Assembly: GCF_003006155.1 (NCBI RefSeq)
Contig: NZ_CP023559.1
Coordinates: 1,240,001 to 1,304,000 of the forward strand
Source: Salinicola tamaricis
Lineage (GTDB): Bacteria; Pseudomonadota; Gammaproteobacteria; Pseudomonadales; Halomonadaceae
DNA: 64,000 nucleotides
Direction of reading: 5' to 3'
This document shows positions 22,801 to 31,294 of this stretch, in pieces. The position numbers and the translations under genes were made by a program. The notes below the pieces were generated by a model. It did not search any database. It was not told the DNA's origin and saw only the letters and a list, made by a program, of their open reading frames with translations. Position 1 is the stretch's first letter. Each line of letters begins with the position of its first letter.

Positions 22801-24742
22801 TTATTGCTTTTTCCGATCGTCGTTGACTTCCTCGAACTCGGCGTCAACCACGTCATCCTCTTTCTTGCCGCTGGCCTGGGCGTCGTCGGCCTGGGCTCCC
22901 GCTTCCTGACCGGCGCCTTCGCCCTGCTCGGCGTACATCTTCTGCGCCAGGTTGCCGGAGGCTTCGGTGAGCGCATCGAGCTTGGCCTGGATGGCATCCT
23001 TGTCGTCACCCTTGAGCGCTTCTTCGAGCTCGCTGATGGCGGTCTCGATCTTGCTCTTCTCGTCGGCGTCGACCTTGTCACCAGCCTCTTCCAGCGTCTT
23101 GCGCGAGGCGTGGATCATGCCGTCGGCCTGGTTGCGCAGGGCCACCAGCTCTTCGAACTTCTTGTCCTCGGCTTCGTGCGCCTCGGCATCCTTGACCATC
23201 TGATCGATCTCATCATCGGAGAGACCGCTGGAGGACTTGATCACGATCGACTGCTCTTTGCCGGTCGCCTTGTCCTTGGCCGTGATGTTGAGGATACCGT
23301 TGGCGTCGAGATCGAAAGCGACTTCGATCTGCGGCACGCCGCGCGGCGCCGGCGGAATGTCGGCGAGGTCGAAGCGACCCAGCGACTTGTTCTGCGCCGC
23401 CTGCTTGCGTTCACCCTGCAGCGCGTGGATGGTCACGGCCGTCTGGTTGTCTTCGGCGGTCGAGAAGGTCTGGGTCTTCTTGGTCGGAATCGTAGTGTTC
23501 TTCTCGATCAGCGGCGTCATCACGCCACCCAGGGTCTCGATGCCCAGCGTCAGCGGGGTCACGTCGAGGAGCAGCACGTCCTTGACGTCACCGCCGAGCA
23601 CGCCGCCCTGAATCGCGGCACCCATGGCCACGGCTTCGTCCGGGTTGACGTCCTTGCGGGCGTCCTTGCCGAAGAACTCGGCGACCTTCTGCTGCACCAT
23701 CGGCATGCGGGTCTGGCCGCCCACCAGGATGACGTCGTGGATCTCGCTATTGGAGAGCCCGGCATCTTCCATGGCGGTCTTGCACGGGCCCAGCGAACGG
23801 CTGACCAGATCTTCGACCAGCGACTCGAGCTTGGCCCGAGTGACCTTGATCGCCAAGTGCTTGGGACCGGTGTTGTCGGCGGTGATGTAAGGCAGATTGA
23901 CTTCGGTCTGCTGGGCCGAGGAGAGCTCGATCTTGGCCTTCTCGGCAGCTTCCTTCAGACGCTGCATGGCCAGGCTGTCGCCGGACAGGTCGATGCCCGA
24001 ATCGCTCTTGAACTGCTGCACCAGGTAGTCGATCAGCTTGAGGTCGAAGTCTTCACCACCCAGGAAGGTGTCACCGTTGGTGGCCAGCACCTCGAACTGC
24101 TTCTCGCCATCGACGTCGGCGACTTCGATGATCGAGATATCGAAGGTACCGCCGCCCAGATCGTAGACCGCGATGGTGCGGTCGCCGGTGGAACGATCCA
24201 TACCGTAGGCCAGCGCAGCCGCGGTCGGCTCGTTGATGATGCGCTTGACCTCGAGACCGGCGATGCGGCCGGCGTCCTTGGTCGCCTGACGCTGGGAGTC
24301 GTTGAAGTAGGCCGGCACGGTGATGACCGCTTCGGTCACTTCTTCACCGAGATAGTCCTCGGCGGTCTTCTTCATCTTCTTGAGCACTTCCGCGCTGACC
24401 TGCGGCGGTGCCAGCTTCTTGTCGTTCACCTGTACCCAGGCGTCGCCGTTGTCGGCCTCGACGATGCGGTAGGGCACCATCTTGATGTCCTTCTGGACGA
24501 CATCGTCCTTGAACTTGCGGCCGATCAGGCGCTTGACGGCATAGAGCGTGTTGGTCGGGTTGGTGACCGCCTGACGCTTGGCCGCCTGGCCGACCAGGGT
24601 CTCGCCGTCGTCGGTGTAGCCGATGATCGACGGCGTGGTGCGAGCGCCTTCGGCGTTCTCGATCACGCGAGTCTTGTCACCGTCGAGCACGGCGACGCAG
24701 GAGTTGGTCGTACCCAGGTCGATACCGATGATGCGTCCCCAT
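22801..24742 (-). CDS. dnaK: Chaperone protein DnaK (Hsp70), frameshift at the second codon
   Basis: ATP-dependent Hsp70 chaperone. The nucleotide-binding domain has [19 protein letters not shown] at the start and [14 protein letters not shown]. The substrate-binding domain and lid run to the C-terminal tail [13 protein letters not shown]. The ATG at 24742 has an excellent ribosome site (gaggtgagg). The G4 run right after it (24737-24740 on the plus strand) has one base too many, so the main frame reads tgg instead of atg. Removing one G gives [15 protein letters not shown] and 646 residues. The in-frame upstream extension lacks family sequence. Transcribed with grpE from the sigma-32 promoter. 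Confidence 0.95.
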
Positions 24743-24864
24743 AATTCCTCACCTCTAACAATTCGTTGACGATTCGATACGTTGTCTTGGCGGCGCGTGT
24801 GGCGCGATTGACTGCTATCTGGGGGCTTTCGGGCACCTTTCAAGGCCCGCCGGCCCAGATTGCG

Positions 24865-25488
24865 TCAGGCCGACTTGCTGACGATGACCATCGCCGGCCG
24901 CACCAGACGCCCGTTCAGGGTGTAACCCTTCTGCATCACATCCATGACCGTGTTGGGGTCGAGCTCCGGATTGGGCACCATGCTCATCGCTTCATGGAAC
25001 TGCGGATCGAACGGTTCACCCTGTGGGTCGATCTGCTCGACGCCGAACTTGGCGAGCACGTCGAGCTGCATCTTCAGGGTCATCGACACACCCTCGCGGT
25101 GGGTCTCGTCGACCTCCTGCATGCTCTCCAGACCCTTCTCCAGGCTGTCGACCACCGGCAGCAGCTCCTTGACGAACTTCTCCAGGGCAAACTTCCGGGC
25201 CTTCTCGGCATCCTGCTCGGCGCGCCGGCGGGCATTCTGAGCCTCGGCGGCGGCACGCATGGACTGATCCTTGGCGTCGGTGAGCGCCTGCTCCAGCTCC
25301 TCCACTCGCGCGGCCAGCACCTCTGCCTCGGGGTTGGCGTCGCCGCCGGTCTCGACAGGCTCATGCTCGAGCTCGTCGGCGACCGCGTCGAGATCACCCT
25401 CGAGCGGCGCCTGGGTCGGCTGCGGTTCGCCGTCGCGCTCGGCGCGCTGGATCTCTTCGTCGACGGGCTTCTGCGGATCTCTGGCCAT
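24865..25488 (-). CDS. grpE: Nucleotide exchange factor GrpE
   Basis: Homodimeric DnaK nucleotide exchange factor, 207 residues. An acidic, low-complexity N-terminus (residues 1-70) is followed by a long coiled coil ([14 protein letters not shown]...[19 protein letters not shown]). The C-terminal beta domain contains [16 protein letters not shown] and the closing [18 protein letters not shown]. The start MARDPQKP at 25488 has gggagag upstream. First gene of the grpE-dnaK-dnaJ cluster; a heat-shock promoter lies about 90 bases upstream. Confidence 0.96.
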   Translation of the reverse strand: MARDPQKPVDEEIQRAERDGEPQPTQAPLEGDLDAVADELEHEPVETGGDANPEAEVLAARVEELEQALTDAKDQSMRAAAEAQNARRRAEQDAEKARKFALEKFVKELLPVVDSLEKGLESMQEVDETHREGVSMTLKMQLDVLAKFGVEQIDPQGEPFDPQFHEAMSMVPNPELDPNTVMDVMQKGYTLNGRLVRPAMVIVSKSA

Positions 25489-25579
25489 GAGTCTCTCCCG
25501 ATATAGATGTGATGAAAGCACCAATATGAAGACACGTCGGCGTCATCGACGCTCGCTATTGACGTCCAAGTGACTGCCT

Positions 25580-25607
25580 ATATGGGGCTGCCTGCGACGA
25601 TCTCAAG
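25580..25607 (-). promoter_or_regulatory. Sigma-32 (RpoH) heat-shock promoter of grpE-dnaK-dnaJ
   Basis: On the minus strand CTTGAGA (complement of 25601-25607) and CCCCATAT (complement of 25580-25587) are separated by 13 bases. This nearly matches the RpoH consensus CTTGAAA-N13/14-CCCCATNT. It lies 92 bases before the grpE start and directs transcription into the chaperone genes. Confidence 0.9.
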
Positions 25608-25670
25608 CGTTGGCACGCGTTGTGTGAACACTGATGCGCGCCACATGACCCTCAGCCACCGCGAGGCGGA

Positions 25671-25706
25671 TTGAAGCACCGAACCGACTACTGTATAAAC
25701 GAACAG
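25671..25706 (+). promoter_or_regulatory. recN promoter with overlapping LexA (SOS) box
   Basis: TTGAAG (25671-25676) and TATAAA (25694-25699) are separated by exactly 17 bases, a good sigma-70 promoter. A LexA operator CTGTATAAACGAACAG (25691-25706; CTGT-N8-ACAG) covers the -10 box. The recN start follows 38 bases later. This predicts tight SOS repression, as known for recN in other proteobacteria. Confidence 0.92.
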
Positions 25707-25743
25707 ACCACTGTATGGCCGCCATCGATCCTCGGGAGGCAGC

Positions 25744-27417
25744 ATGCTGATCCAACTCGCCATTCGCGACTTCGCCATCGTCGATACCCTCGACCTGGAG
25801 TTCCAGCCCGGCATGACCGCCATCACCGGTGAAACCGGGGCGGGCAAGTCGATCCTGCTCGGCGCCCTCGGGCTCTGCCTGGGCGAACGCGCCGATGCCG
25901 GCGGCGTGCGTCATGGCGCCGAACGCGCCGATCTCAGCGCGCGCTTCGATCTCAGCGGCCGCGCCGAGGCGCGGGCCTGGCTCGCCGCGCGCGAACTGCC
26001 GAGCGAGGATTGCCTGCTGCGCCGGGTGGTCACCGCTTCCGGACGCTCCAAGGCGTGGATCAACGGCCAACCCTGCACCATCGCCGACCTGCGCGAACTC
26101 GGCGAGTGTCTGATCGACGTCCACAGTCAGCACGCTCACCAGGCGCTGCTCAACGAGGAGACCCACCGCCGCCTGCTCGACGATGCCGCCGGCCAGCGCC
26201 GCGCAGTGGACGAGCTGGCGGCGCTGCACCGCCAGTGGCAGAGCCTGCGCAAGCAGTATCGCCAGCGCAGCGAGAACGACGAGGAGCGCGAGGCCAAGCG
26301 CCAACTGCTGCGCTATCAGGTAGAGGAGCTGGATCAGCTGGCCCTGCAGGCGGACGAACTGGAAGCGCTGGAGCAGGAGCAGGAGACCCTGGCGCATCTG
26401 GAGGAGAGCCTGCGCGAGGCGCAGTTCGCCGCCGACTGCTGCGACCACGACGAGGGCGGCGCGCTGGGCTTGCTCACGCAGGCGCACACGCGGCTATCGC
26501 GGGTGCCGGGCAGCGACCGCGGCAGCCTGGCGGAAGCGCTCGGCATGCTCAATGATGCCCAGATCCAGCTCGAGGAGGCGGCCCGGGAGCTGCACCACTT
26601 CGTCGAGTCCACCGAGCTCGATCCGCAAAGGCTTGCTTGGGTCGACGAACGCCTCGGCGAGATCCATCGCGTTGCGCGCAAGCACCACGTCATGCCCGAC
26701 GAGCTGGTCGCGCTGCACCAGCGCCTGAGCACCGAACTGGCGGAACTCGAGGGCGGCGACGACGATCTCGACAGCCTGCGCGCGCGGCTCGAAGAGACGC
26801 GCCAGCACTACCGCGACGCCGCTCGCCAGATCAGCGAGGCGCGCCAGACCAGTGCCACCGAGTTCGCCCGCCAGGTGCAGGAGCAGCTCGCCTTCCTGGG
26901 CATGGAGAAGGCGCGTTTCGCGGTCGAGGTCACCCCGCTGGAGACGCCGCAGCCCCACGGCATCGACCGCGTCAGCCTCTTGATCAGCGCCAACCCCGGC
27001 CAGCCACCGCGGCCGCTGGCCAAGGTCGCCTCCGGCGGTGAACTCTCCCGCGTCAGCCTGGCAATCCAGGTGGTGGCGGCCAGCCATAGCACCCTGGCCA
27101 CGCTGGTATTCGACGAGGTCGATGTCGGCATCTCCGGCGCCACCGCCGAGATCGTGGGCCAGCTGCTGCGCCGGCTGGGCCAGAAAGCCCAGATCATGAC
27201 TGTGACCCACCTGCCGCAGGTTGCCGCCCAGGCGCACCAGCATCTGCATATCGAGAAGCAGTCGAGCGACGAGGCCACCCGCACCCAGATGGCACAGCTC
27301 GACGAGGCGGGCAGAGTGCGCGAGATCGCGCGCATGCTCGGCGGCGTCAAGCTCTCGGAGCGCACCCTGGCCCACGCCCGCGAGATGCTGGCGGCGAGCC
27401 AGACCGGGGCGCACTGA
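25744..27417 (+). CDS. recN: DNA repair protein RecN
   Basis: SMC-like ATPase acting in double-strand break repair. The 557 residues are intact. Walker A GETGAGKS lies at 29-36. Long coiled-coil arms span about residues 165-400. The C-terminal half carries the ABC-type signature KVASGGELSRVSLAI and Walker B TLVFDEVDVGISGATA, then TVTHLPQVAAQAHQH. The ATG at 25744 has a cgggaggc ribosome site. Divergent from grpE and governed by a LexA-overlapped promoter. Confidence 0.97.
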   Translation: MLIQLAIRDFAIVDTLDLEFQPGMTAITGETGAGKSILLGALGLCLGERADAGGVRHGAERADLSARFDLSGRAEARAWLAARELPSEDCLLRRVVTASGRSKAWINGQPCTIADLRELGECLIDVHSQHAHQALLNEETHRRLLDDAAGQRRAVDELAALHRQWQSLRKQYRQRSENDEEREAKRQLLRYQVEELDQLALQADELEALEQEQETLAHLEESLREAQFAADCCDHDEGGALGLLTQAHTRLSRVPGSDRGSLAEALGMLNDAQIQLEEAARELHHFVESTELDPQRLAWVDERLGEIHRVARKHHVMPDELVALHQRLSTELAELEGGDDDLDSLRARLEETRQHYRDAARQISEARQTSATEFARQVQEQLAFLGMEKARFAVEVTPLETPQPHGIDRVSLLISANPGQPPRPLAKVASGGELSRVSLAIQVVAASHSTLATLVFDEVDVGISGATAEIVGQLLRRLGQKAQIMTVTHLPQVAAQAHQHLHIEKQSSDEATRTQMAQLDEAGRVREIARMLGGVKLSERTLAHAREMLAASQTGAH

Positions 27418-27479
27418 GCGTCACCGGCGCCTCGCCACCGAGACCGAGACCGAGACCGTACTCACGACACCACACAACG

Positions 27480-27510
27480 CAGAACGCCGACCCCTGGGGT
27501 CGGCGTTCTG
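27480..27510. terminator. Hairpin between recN and fur
   Basis: cagaacgccgacccc pairs with ggggtcggcgttctg around a minimal loop, between convergent recN and fur. There is little T enrichment on either side, so termination strength is uncertain. A triple gagacc repeat (about 27442-27459) precedes it. Confidence 0.6.
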
Positions 27511-27546
27511 GTGATATCTCTGGTGCCCTTCATGCGGGCCAGGGTG

Positions 27547-27996
27547 TCACTTCTTGCTGCTGTCCTGACGCGTCGCCTTGGAGCCACGCGGACGAACGTA
27601 GAGCACCAGCGCATGCTCGACCAGCTCGTAGCCGTGCTCTTCGACGATCTCGCGCTGACGCCGCTCGATCTCTTCATCATAAAACTCGACGATATCGCCG
27701 GACTCCAGGTCCACCATATGGTCATGGTGCTCTTCCTGGGTCATCTCGAACACGGCATGGCCGCCGTCGAAATTGTGACGCACCACCAGGCCGGCGGCCT
27801 CGAACTGCGTCAGCACACGGTATACGGTAGCGAGGCCGACGTCTTCTCCCGACTCCAGCAGCGCCTTGTAGACGTCCTCGGCACTCATATGGAGCTCTTC
27901 TTCCATACGTGTCGCTTCGAGAATCTGCAGGATCTTGACACGCGGCAGAGTGACCTTGAGTCCCGCCTTGCGCAATTCTTGGTTTTCGTCTGCCAT
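27547..27996 (-). CDS. fur: Ferric uptake regulator Fur
   Basis: Iron-responsive repressor, 149 residues. The N-terminal winged helix has GLKVTLPRVKILQIL and the recognition helix LATVYRVLTQFEAAG. The metal-binding part has HHDH at 90-93 and a C-terminal His/Glu-rich dimerisation domain. The CxxC pair of E. coli Fur just after HHDH is absent (MVDLESG), as in several other Fur proteins. The start MADENQELRKAG at 27996 is chosen because the upstream extension runs into bamE. Divergent from bamE, the common gammaproteobacterial order. A likely target is the ABC importer at 7.8 kb. Confidence 0.96.
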   Translation of the reverse strand: MADENQELRKAGLKVTLPRVKILQILEATRMEEELHMSAEDVYKALLESGEDVGLATVYRVLTQFEAAGLVVRHNFDGGHAVFEMTQEEHHDHMVDLESGDIVEFYDEEIERRQREIVEEHGYELVEHALVLYVRPRGSKATRQDSSKK

Positions 27997-28004
27997 GGTC
28001 GCTC

Positions 28005-28034
28005 TTCGCAGTGGCGTCCCGTGTCGGGTATGAT
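28005..28034 (+). promoter_or_regulatory. Possible sigma-70 promoter of bamE
   Basis: TTCGCA (28005-28010), an 18-bp spacer and TATGAT (28029-28034) lie 34 bases before the bamE start, in the 72-base fur-bamE divergent gap. The -10 is good, the -35 poor. Confidence 0.45.
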
Positions 28035-28068
28035 CAATCCACGCAACGATAGTGAAAGACGGACTCAA

Positions 28069-28491
28069 ATGCAAAACCTGATCAGAACGGCCGTACTCGT
28101 GCTCGCAGCGTCTCTCATCGCTGGCTGTAGCTACTTTGGCGTCTACAAACGCGACCTCGTCCAGGGCAATCTCATCACCCAGGACATGGTGTCTCAGCTC
28201 CATACCGGCATGAGCCGCGCCCAGGTCGTTCAGGTCATGGGAACGCCGCTGATGGAAGCGCCCTTCTCCTCCGACCAGTGGGACTACGTCTTCTATCTCG
28301 ACAAGGCCTACGGCGGCACGGTGGAGAAGCGGGTCACGCTCACCTTCGCCAACGACCAGGTGGTCGATATCCAGAAGTCCGGTGACATGAACGCCGACGT
28401 CGAGCTCGACCAGGACAGCGGCCCCGGCCCGGCGGTCGAGGGCGCCGGTGAAGGTGCTGCGGTGCCGCAGGTCGGTCCCAGCGGCCTCTAA
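28069..28491 (+). CDS. bamE: Outer-membrane protein assembly factor BamE (SmpA)
   Basis: Lipoprotein of the BAM complex that inserts beta-barrel proteins in the outer membrane, 140 residues. The signal peptide ends in the lipobox LIAGC, making C20 the lipidated residue. The SmpA/OmlA domain includes QLHTGMSRAQVVQVMGTPL and DQWDYVFYLDKAYGG. An acidic, Gly-rich tail of about 30 residues follows. Its TAA stop (28489-28491) is also the first bases of the palindromic element described at 28489, so the natural end of the protein may have been altered by insertion. Confidence 0.94.
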   Translation: MQNLIRTAVLVLAASLIAGCSYFGVYKRDLVQGNLITQDMVSQLHTGMSRAQVVQVMGTPLMEAPFSSDQWDYVFYLDKAYGGTVEKRVTLTFANDQVVDIQKSGDMNADVELDQDSGPGPAVEGAGEGAAVPQVGPSGL

Positions 28492-28637
28492 GGAATCACT
28501 GCATAAATGCCTGCACGAGCGAATGACTACGTTGCGCGGTACTCGAAGGCTCGCCTAACCACCAGTTATGCCTCGCCTTCTGCGTTCCGTGCGCCTTGTC
28601 CTTCATCTCGTTCGGCGATGTATTCAGCGCTTCCCTA
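28489..28637. mobile_element. MITE-like palindromic element, about 149 bp
   Basis: The left end taaggaatcactgcataaat and the complement of the right end, tagggaagcgctgaatacat, match at 15 of 20 positions, forming terminal inverted repeats that begin with TA. The arms continue to match loosely inward (acgag..., gaaggc.cg.c.taa) up to a centre near 28562, so the whole element can fold as one long imperfect hairpin. No ORF is inside. Features fit a non-autonomous miniature transposable element or a mobile hairpin repeat. No flanking IS is present to name the parent family. Confidence 0.6.
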
Positions 28638-28661
28638 ACCCCTCTCTTTACCGAGTGCGAG

Positions 28662-29039
28662 TCAGCGCGGCGGCCTGCGGGCCGCCCGTTCGCGTCGCGC
28701 CTGCTTGGGGTCGATACGTAGCGGGCGGTAGACCTCGACCCGCTCTCCCGGCAGCAGCTCACGCTGTTCGGGGTGGGCAAGACGCTCACCGAAGATCCCC
28801 AGCGGCGCACTCGCCAGCCAGGCCTCGTCGAGGTCGGCGAAATAGGCCGGCAGACCGGCACGCATTACCGCCGCCCGCGCGGTCAGCCCCGCCGACCACG
28901 CGAGGGTGACGATACGCTGAAGTGCCGGCGTGGCGTAGGCTACCTCGACCAGCGGGCTGTCTTCCGCCGGCGCAGCGCCCGGCTTGGCAACGCTAACCTC
29001 GGGGGCATCGGCTGCAGACGGCATGGCGTCAGCGCCCAT
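28662..29039 (-). CDS. rnfH: RnfH family (UPF0125) protein
   Basis: Small ubiquitin-fold protein of unknown molecular role, usually encoded beside ratA. It has 125 residues from the ATG at 29039, which overlaps the ratA stop; 29024 is an alternative start. Family features are VEVAYATPALQRIVTLAW, IGIFGERL-like LGIFGERLAHPEQREL, and GERVEVYRPLRIDPKQARRERA. The basic C-terminal tail is common. It is translationally coupled with ratA. Confidence 0.88.
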   Translation of the reverse strand: MGADAMPSAADAPEVSVAKPGAAPAEDSPLVEVAYATPALQRIVTLAWSAGLTARAAVMRAGLPAYFADLDEAWLASAPLGIFGERLAHPEQRELLPGERVEVYRPLRIDPKQARRERAARRPPR

Positions 29040-29462
29040 AGACCTGATCGGCACGCCGGGTGAAGGCGTCGATCAGTTGCCCCGCCACCTGCTGGAACAG
29101 TCGGCCGAAGGCCATGCCCAGCAGCCGGTTGCTGAACTCGAACTCCATCTCCAGCTCCACCTTGCACGCGTTCTCGCCCAGGTCACGGAACAGCCAGCAG
29201 CCATCGAGGCGCTTGAACGGGCCGTTGACCAACGACAGATCGATGCGCCCGGGGCGCTTGAGGTCATTGCGCGTGGTCACGCTCTGCTCGACGCCGCCCT
29301 TGGCCAGGTCATGCTGCCGATCAGATAATCCTCTCCGCGTTCGACAACCCGGGCCCGACGACAACCGGGGAGGAATTCCGGATAGCGTTCGAAGTCATTG
29401 ACCAGCTCGAACATCTGTTCCGGGGTATGCCGGACAAAAGCAGACCGGTGCACGCTTGGCAT
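29029..29462 (-). CDS. ratA: Ribosome-association toxin/coenzyme Q-binding START protein RatA, one frameshift
   Basis: START-domain (polyketide cyclase-like) protein of the RatA/COQ10 family, reported to affect 70S assembly. The start MPSVHRSAFVRHTPEQMFEL leads to NDFERYPEFLPGCRRARV, then YLIGSM. The frame then breaks at 29310/29311 (one base lost) and resumes as LAKGGVEQSVTTRNDL...PFKRLDGCWLF to DQVYGR. Repaired length about 144 residues. The rnfH-ratA pair, divergent from smpB, is the standard gammaproteobacterial arrangement. Confidence 0.9.
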
Positions 29463-29586
29463 GTAGCTCTCCACTGATTTATCGCCCCGATGCGCGTATC
29501 ATGGGGGCTATTTCTCACATGCTTGAATGGTAGCACGCTCGCCCCCAGGTCTGCGGGCGTACCGGATATCGCCGCGAAGAGGTGTC

Positions 29587-30062
29587 ATGGGTAAGAAGAA
29601 AGGCAACGCGCCCGGCAACAACACGATCGCCCAGAACAAGAAGGCTCGTTTCGAGTATCACATCGACGAAACCTTCGAGGCGGGTCTCTCGCTGAGCGGT
29701 TGGGAGGTCAAGAGCCTGCGCGCCGGCAAGGCCCAGCTCACCGACACCTATATCCTGATCAAGAACGGCGAGGCCTGGCTGCTGGGCACCACATCACGCC
29801 GCTCAATACCGCCAGCACCACGTGGTGGCCGAGCCTGACCGTACGCGCAAGCTGCTGCTGCATCGCAAGGAGATCGCCAGGATCTTCTCGCGGACCCAGG
29901 AGAAGGGTCACACCTCGTGCCGCTCAAGCTCTACTGGAAGAAGAATCTGGTCAAGTGCGAGCTGGCGCTGGTGCGCGGCAAGCGTTGCACGACAAGCGCG
30001 CCACCCAGAAGGAGCGCGACTGGAATCGTGAGAAGGCGCGGGTGATGCGCGATCACGCCTGA
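29587..30062 (+). CDS. smpB: tmRNA-binding protein SmpB (four single-base deletions)
   Basis: Partner of tmRNA in trans-translation. It binds the tRNA-like domain and places it in stalled ribosomes. The start [24 protein letters not shown] at 29587 has a gaggtg ribosome site, then [19 protein letters not shown]. Four one-base losses break the frame at about 29791, 29819, 29914 and 29986, each at a short run of C or T. Restoring one base at each gives [42 protein letters not shown] and [20 protein letters not shown], a protein of 159 residues ending in the basic tail. It lies 78 bases before its RNA partner ssrA. Confidence 0.93.
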
Positions 30063-30140
30063 GGCGCGGCGTCGAGGGTTCGATTCGACGATTGAGATGG
30101 CGTGGGGTCATCCCCAACTGATAGAATGTTGGGGTTCCAC

Positions 30141-30516
30141 GGGGGCGACATGGCTTCGACGCCGGTGACAATCCCTGAGGTGCATGCCGAGAGCGTAACG
30201 TATCTCGTAAATCCACGTTACGATCAAATAGTCGCAAACGACGAAACTACGCTCAAGGCGCACTGGCAGCCTAAGAACTGCTAGCTGTTGTCTGGCCTCG
30301 AAGCGATGTGCCCATTCATCGCGGAGAGATATGAGCTAAAGCTGATGGGACCGCGTATGTCAGCGCTCTCCTGACATGCGTTAAACCTTAGAGAGATCGC
30401 AAGGTGTCATCCTGCCCGTCGGAGGTCACTGCGCTAAATCAAAAGACGGAACTAAGCATGTAGAGCCGATGGGTGAGTGCCGGCGGACGGGGGTTCAATT
30501 CCCCCCGCCTCCACCA
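30141..30516 (+). ncRNA. ssrA: Transfer-messenger RNA (tmRNA)
   Basis: Rescues stalled ribosomes by adding a degradation tag. The 5' end gggggcgacatggcttcgac and the 3' end with ggttcaattcc (T-arm) and cgcctccacca (acceptor) form the tRNA-like domain; the 7-bp acceptor stem pairs 30141-30147 with the bases just before A-CCA. The resume codon gca is at 30234. With one A added to the run 30244-30246 the tag is ANDENYAQGALAA followed by TAA at 30272. As written the tag frame is shifted, the same type of error as in smpB. Length 376 nt. Confidence 0.95.
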
Positions 30517-30523
30517 ACACCAG

Positions 30524-30552
30524 AAAAAACACCTCGAGAGAGGTGCTTTTTG
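30524..30552 (+). terminator. Terminator of ssrA
   Basis: The stem cacctc (30530-30535)/gaggtg (30540-30545) with loop gaga is extended by aaaaa/ttttt pairing on the outside. It is followed by cttttt. It begins 8 bases after the tmRNA CCA end. Confidence 0.88.
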
Positions 30553-30609
30553 TGTGCCCGTGCGTTTTGTGCCCGAACCTCTTGTGCACGATCATCGGGC
30601 CGTGGGCAG

Positions 30610-30801
30610 CTACAGCGCCGGGTGACGCCCACCGCGGCGGGATCCGGCCGCGGCCATGGCGCGCTCCAGGTCCTGGCTCTTGCACTTGAATGCCGAGCAG
30701 CCGGCACAGCGTATATCCTGCGCCGTCTCGTCGAGCGTCGGCAGCAGAAAGCGCTCGCCGCCGCAGACGTTGCAGCGCAGTTCGAGGGTCACATTGAGCA
30801 T
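30610..30801 (-). CDS. Small zinc-ribbon protein, function unknown
   Basis: 63 residues starting MLNVTLELRCNVCGGERF. C10-x2-C13 and C32-x2-C35 are spaced as in a zinc ribbon, with a further C40 (FKCKSQDLERA). An agggac ribosome site lies about seven bases before the ATG at 30801. The longer in-frame extension to 30999 looks unselected. It converges with ssrA. No specific family is recognised; it could bind nucleic acid or a protein partner. The four-cysteine pattern and start context are the support. Confidence 0.5.
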   Translation of the reverse strand: MLNVTLELRCNVCGGERFLLPTLDETAQDIRCAGCSAFKCKSQDLERAMAAAGSRRGGRHPAL

Positions 30802-31294
30802 GATCGGTCCCTGACAGGGCACCAGCGCAGGCTGGCGCCAGACTTGAGGTGGAAGAGACAGCGCGGCGGCGTCCGATCCGCCCACGCGGCGCCGCGCGGT
30901 GTCACAGCCGCGGCGGCTCGACAGAGCGTGGCAAAGAATCGCGCCTTGTCCAGCGCTACCGCCACTGTCGGTGGCAAATCCATGGCGATTCAGTGGCAAG
31001 CGGGCACGGATTGACTAGCCTCAAGAGATCCGGCGGCTGAATTTCCGCGCGACGATAAAATGTTACCCTAAGGATGTTTAAGTTGAGTGCGGACCGTCGT
31101 CAGCCGCCGTGTGCGCGTGCGTTCACCGCGCCGGCATGACGATATCCCCTCGAGGCCCGGTCATTGAGACACTGTCCTCGAGACACGGTCCTCGAGACTG
31201 ACCCTGAAAACATAGCCCTTAAGACACAGCCCTTAAGACATAGTCCTTAAGACATAGCCCTTATACCCTGCCCTTCAGACAAGGAGGTTGAAGC
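30802..31294. other. Intergenic region before the mechanosensitive channel gene
   Basis: This is 493 bases without a supported gene. The right part holds the 14-bp repeat array (31161-31283). The left part has a lone AT-rich patch, gacgataaaatgttaccctaaggatg (split here as gacgataaaatg and ttaccctaaggatg, 31051-31076), that may contain a -10 element for the channel gene. I saw no small ORF or RNA gene. Confidence 0.5.
31161..31283. repeat. Degenerate 14-bp tandem repeat array, nine units
   Basis: Nine units of 13-14 bp, best seen as cccttaagacacag, cccttaagacatag, tccttaagacatag (31216-31257). They are preceded by tcctcgagacacgg-like units and followed by cccttataccctg and cccttcagacaag. Most units have a six-base palindrome ctcgag or cttaag at the same place. 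The array ends just before the ribosome site of the channel gene, so it lies in or next to its 5' leader. Not a CRISPR: there are no spacers. Confidence 0.85.

Noticed and set aside
31161..31283. CRISPR array
   Set aside because: Repeats are 14 bp, contiguous and degenerate, with no spacers or cas genes.
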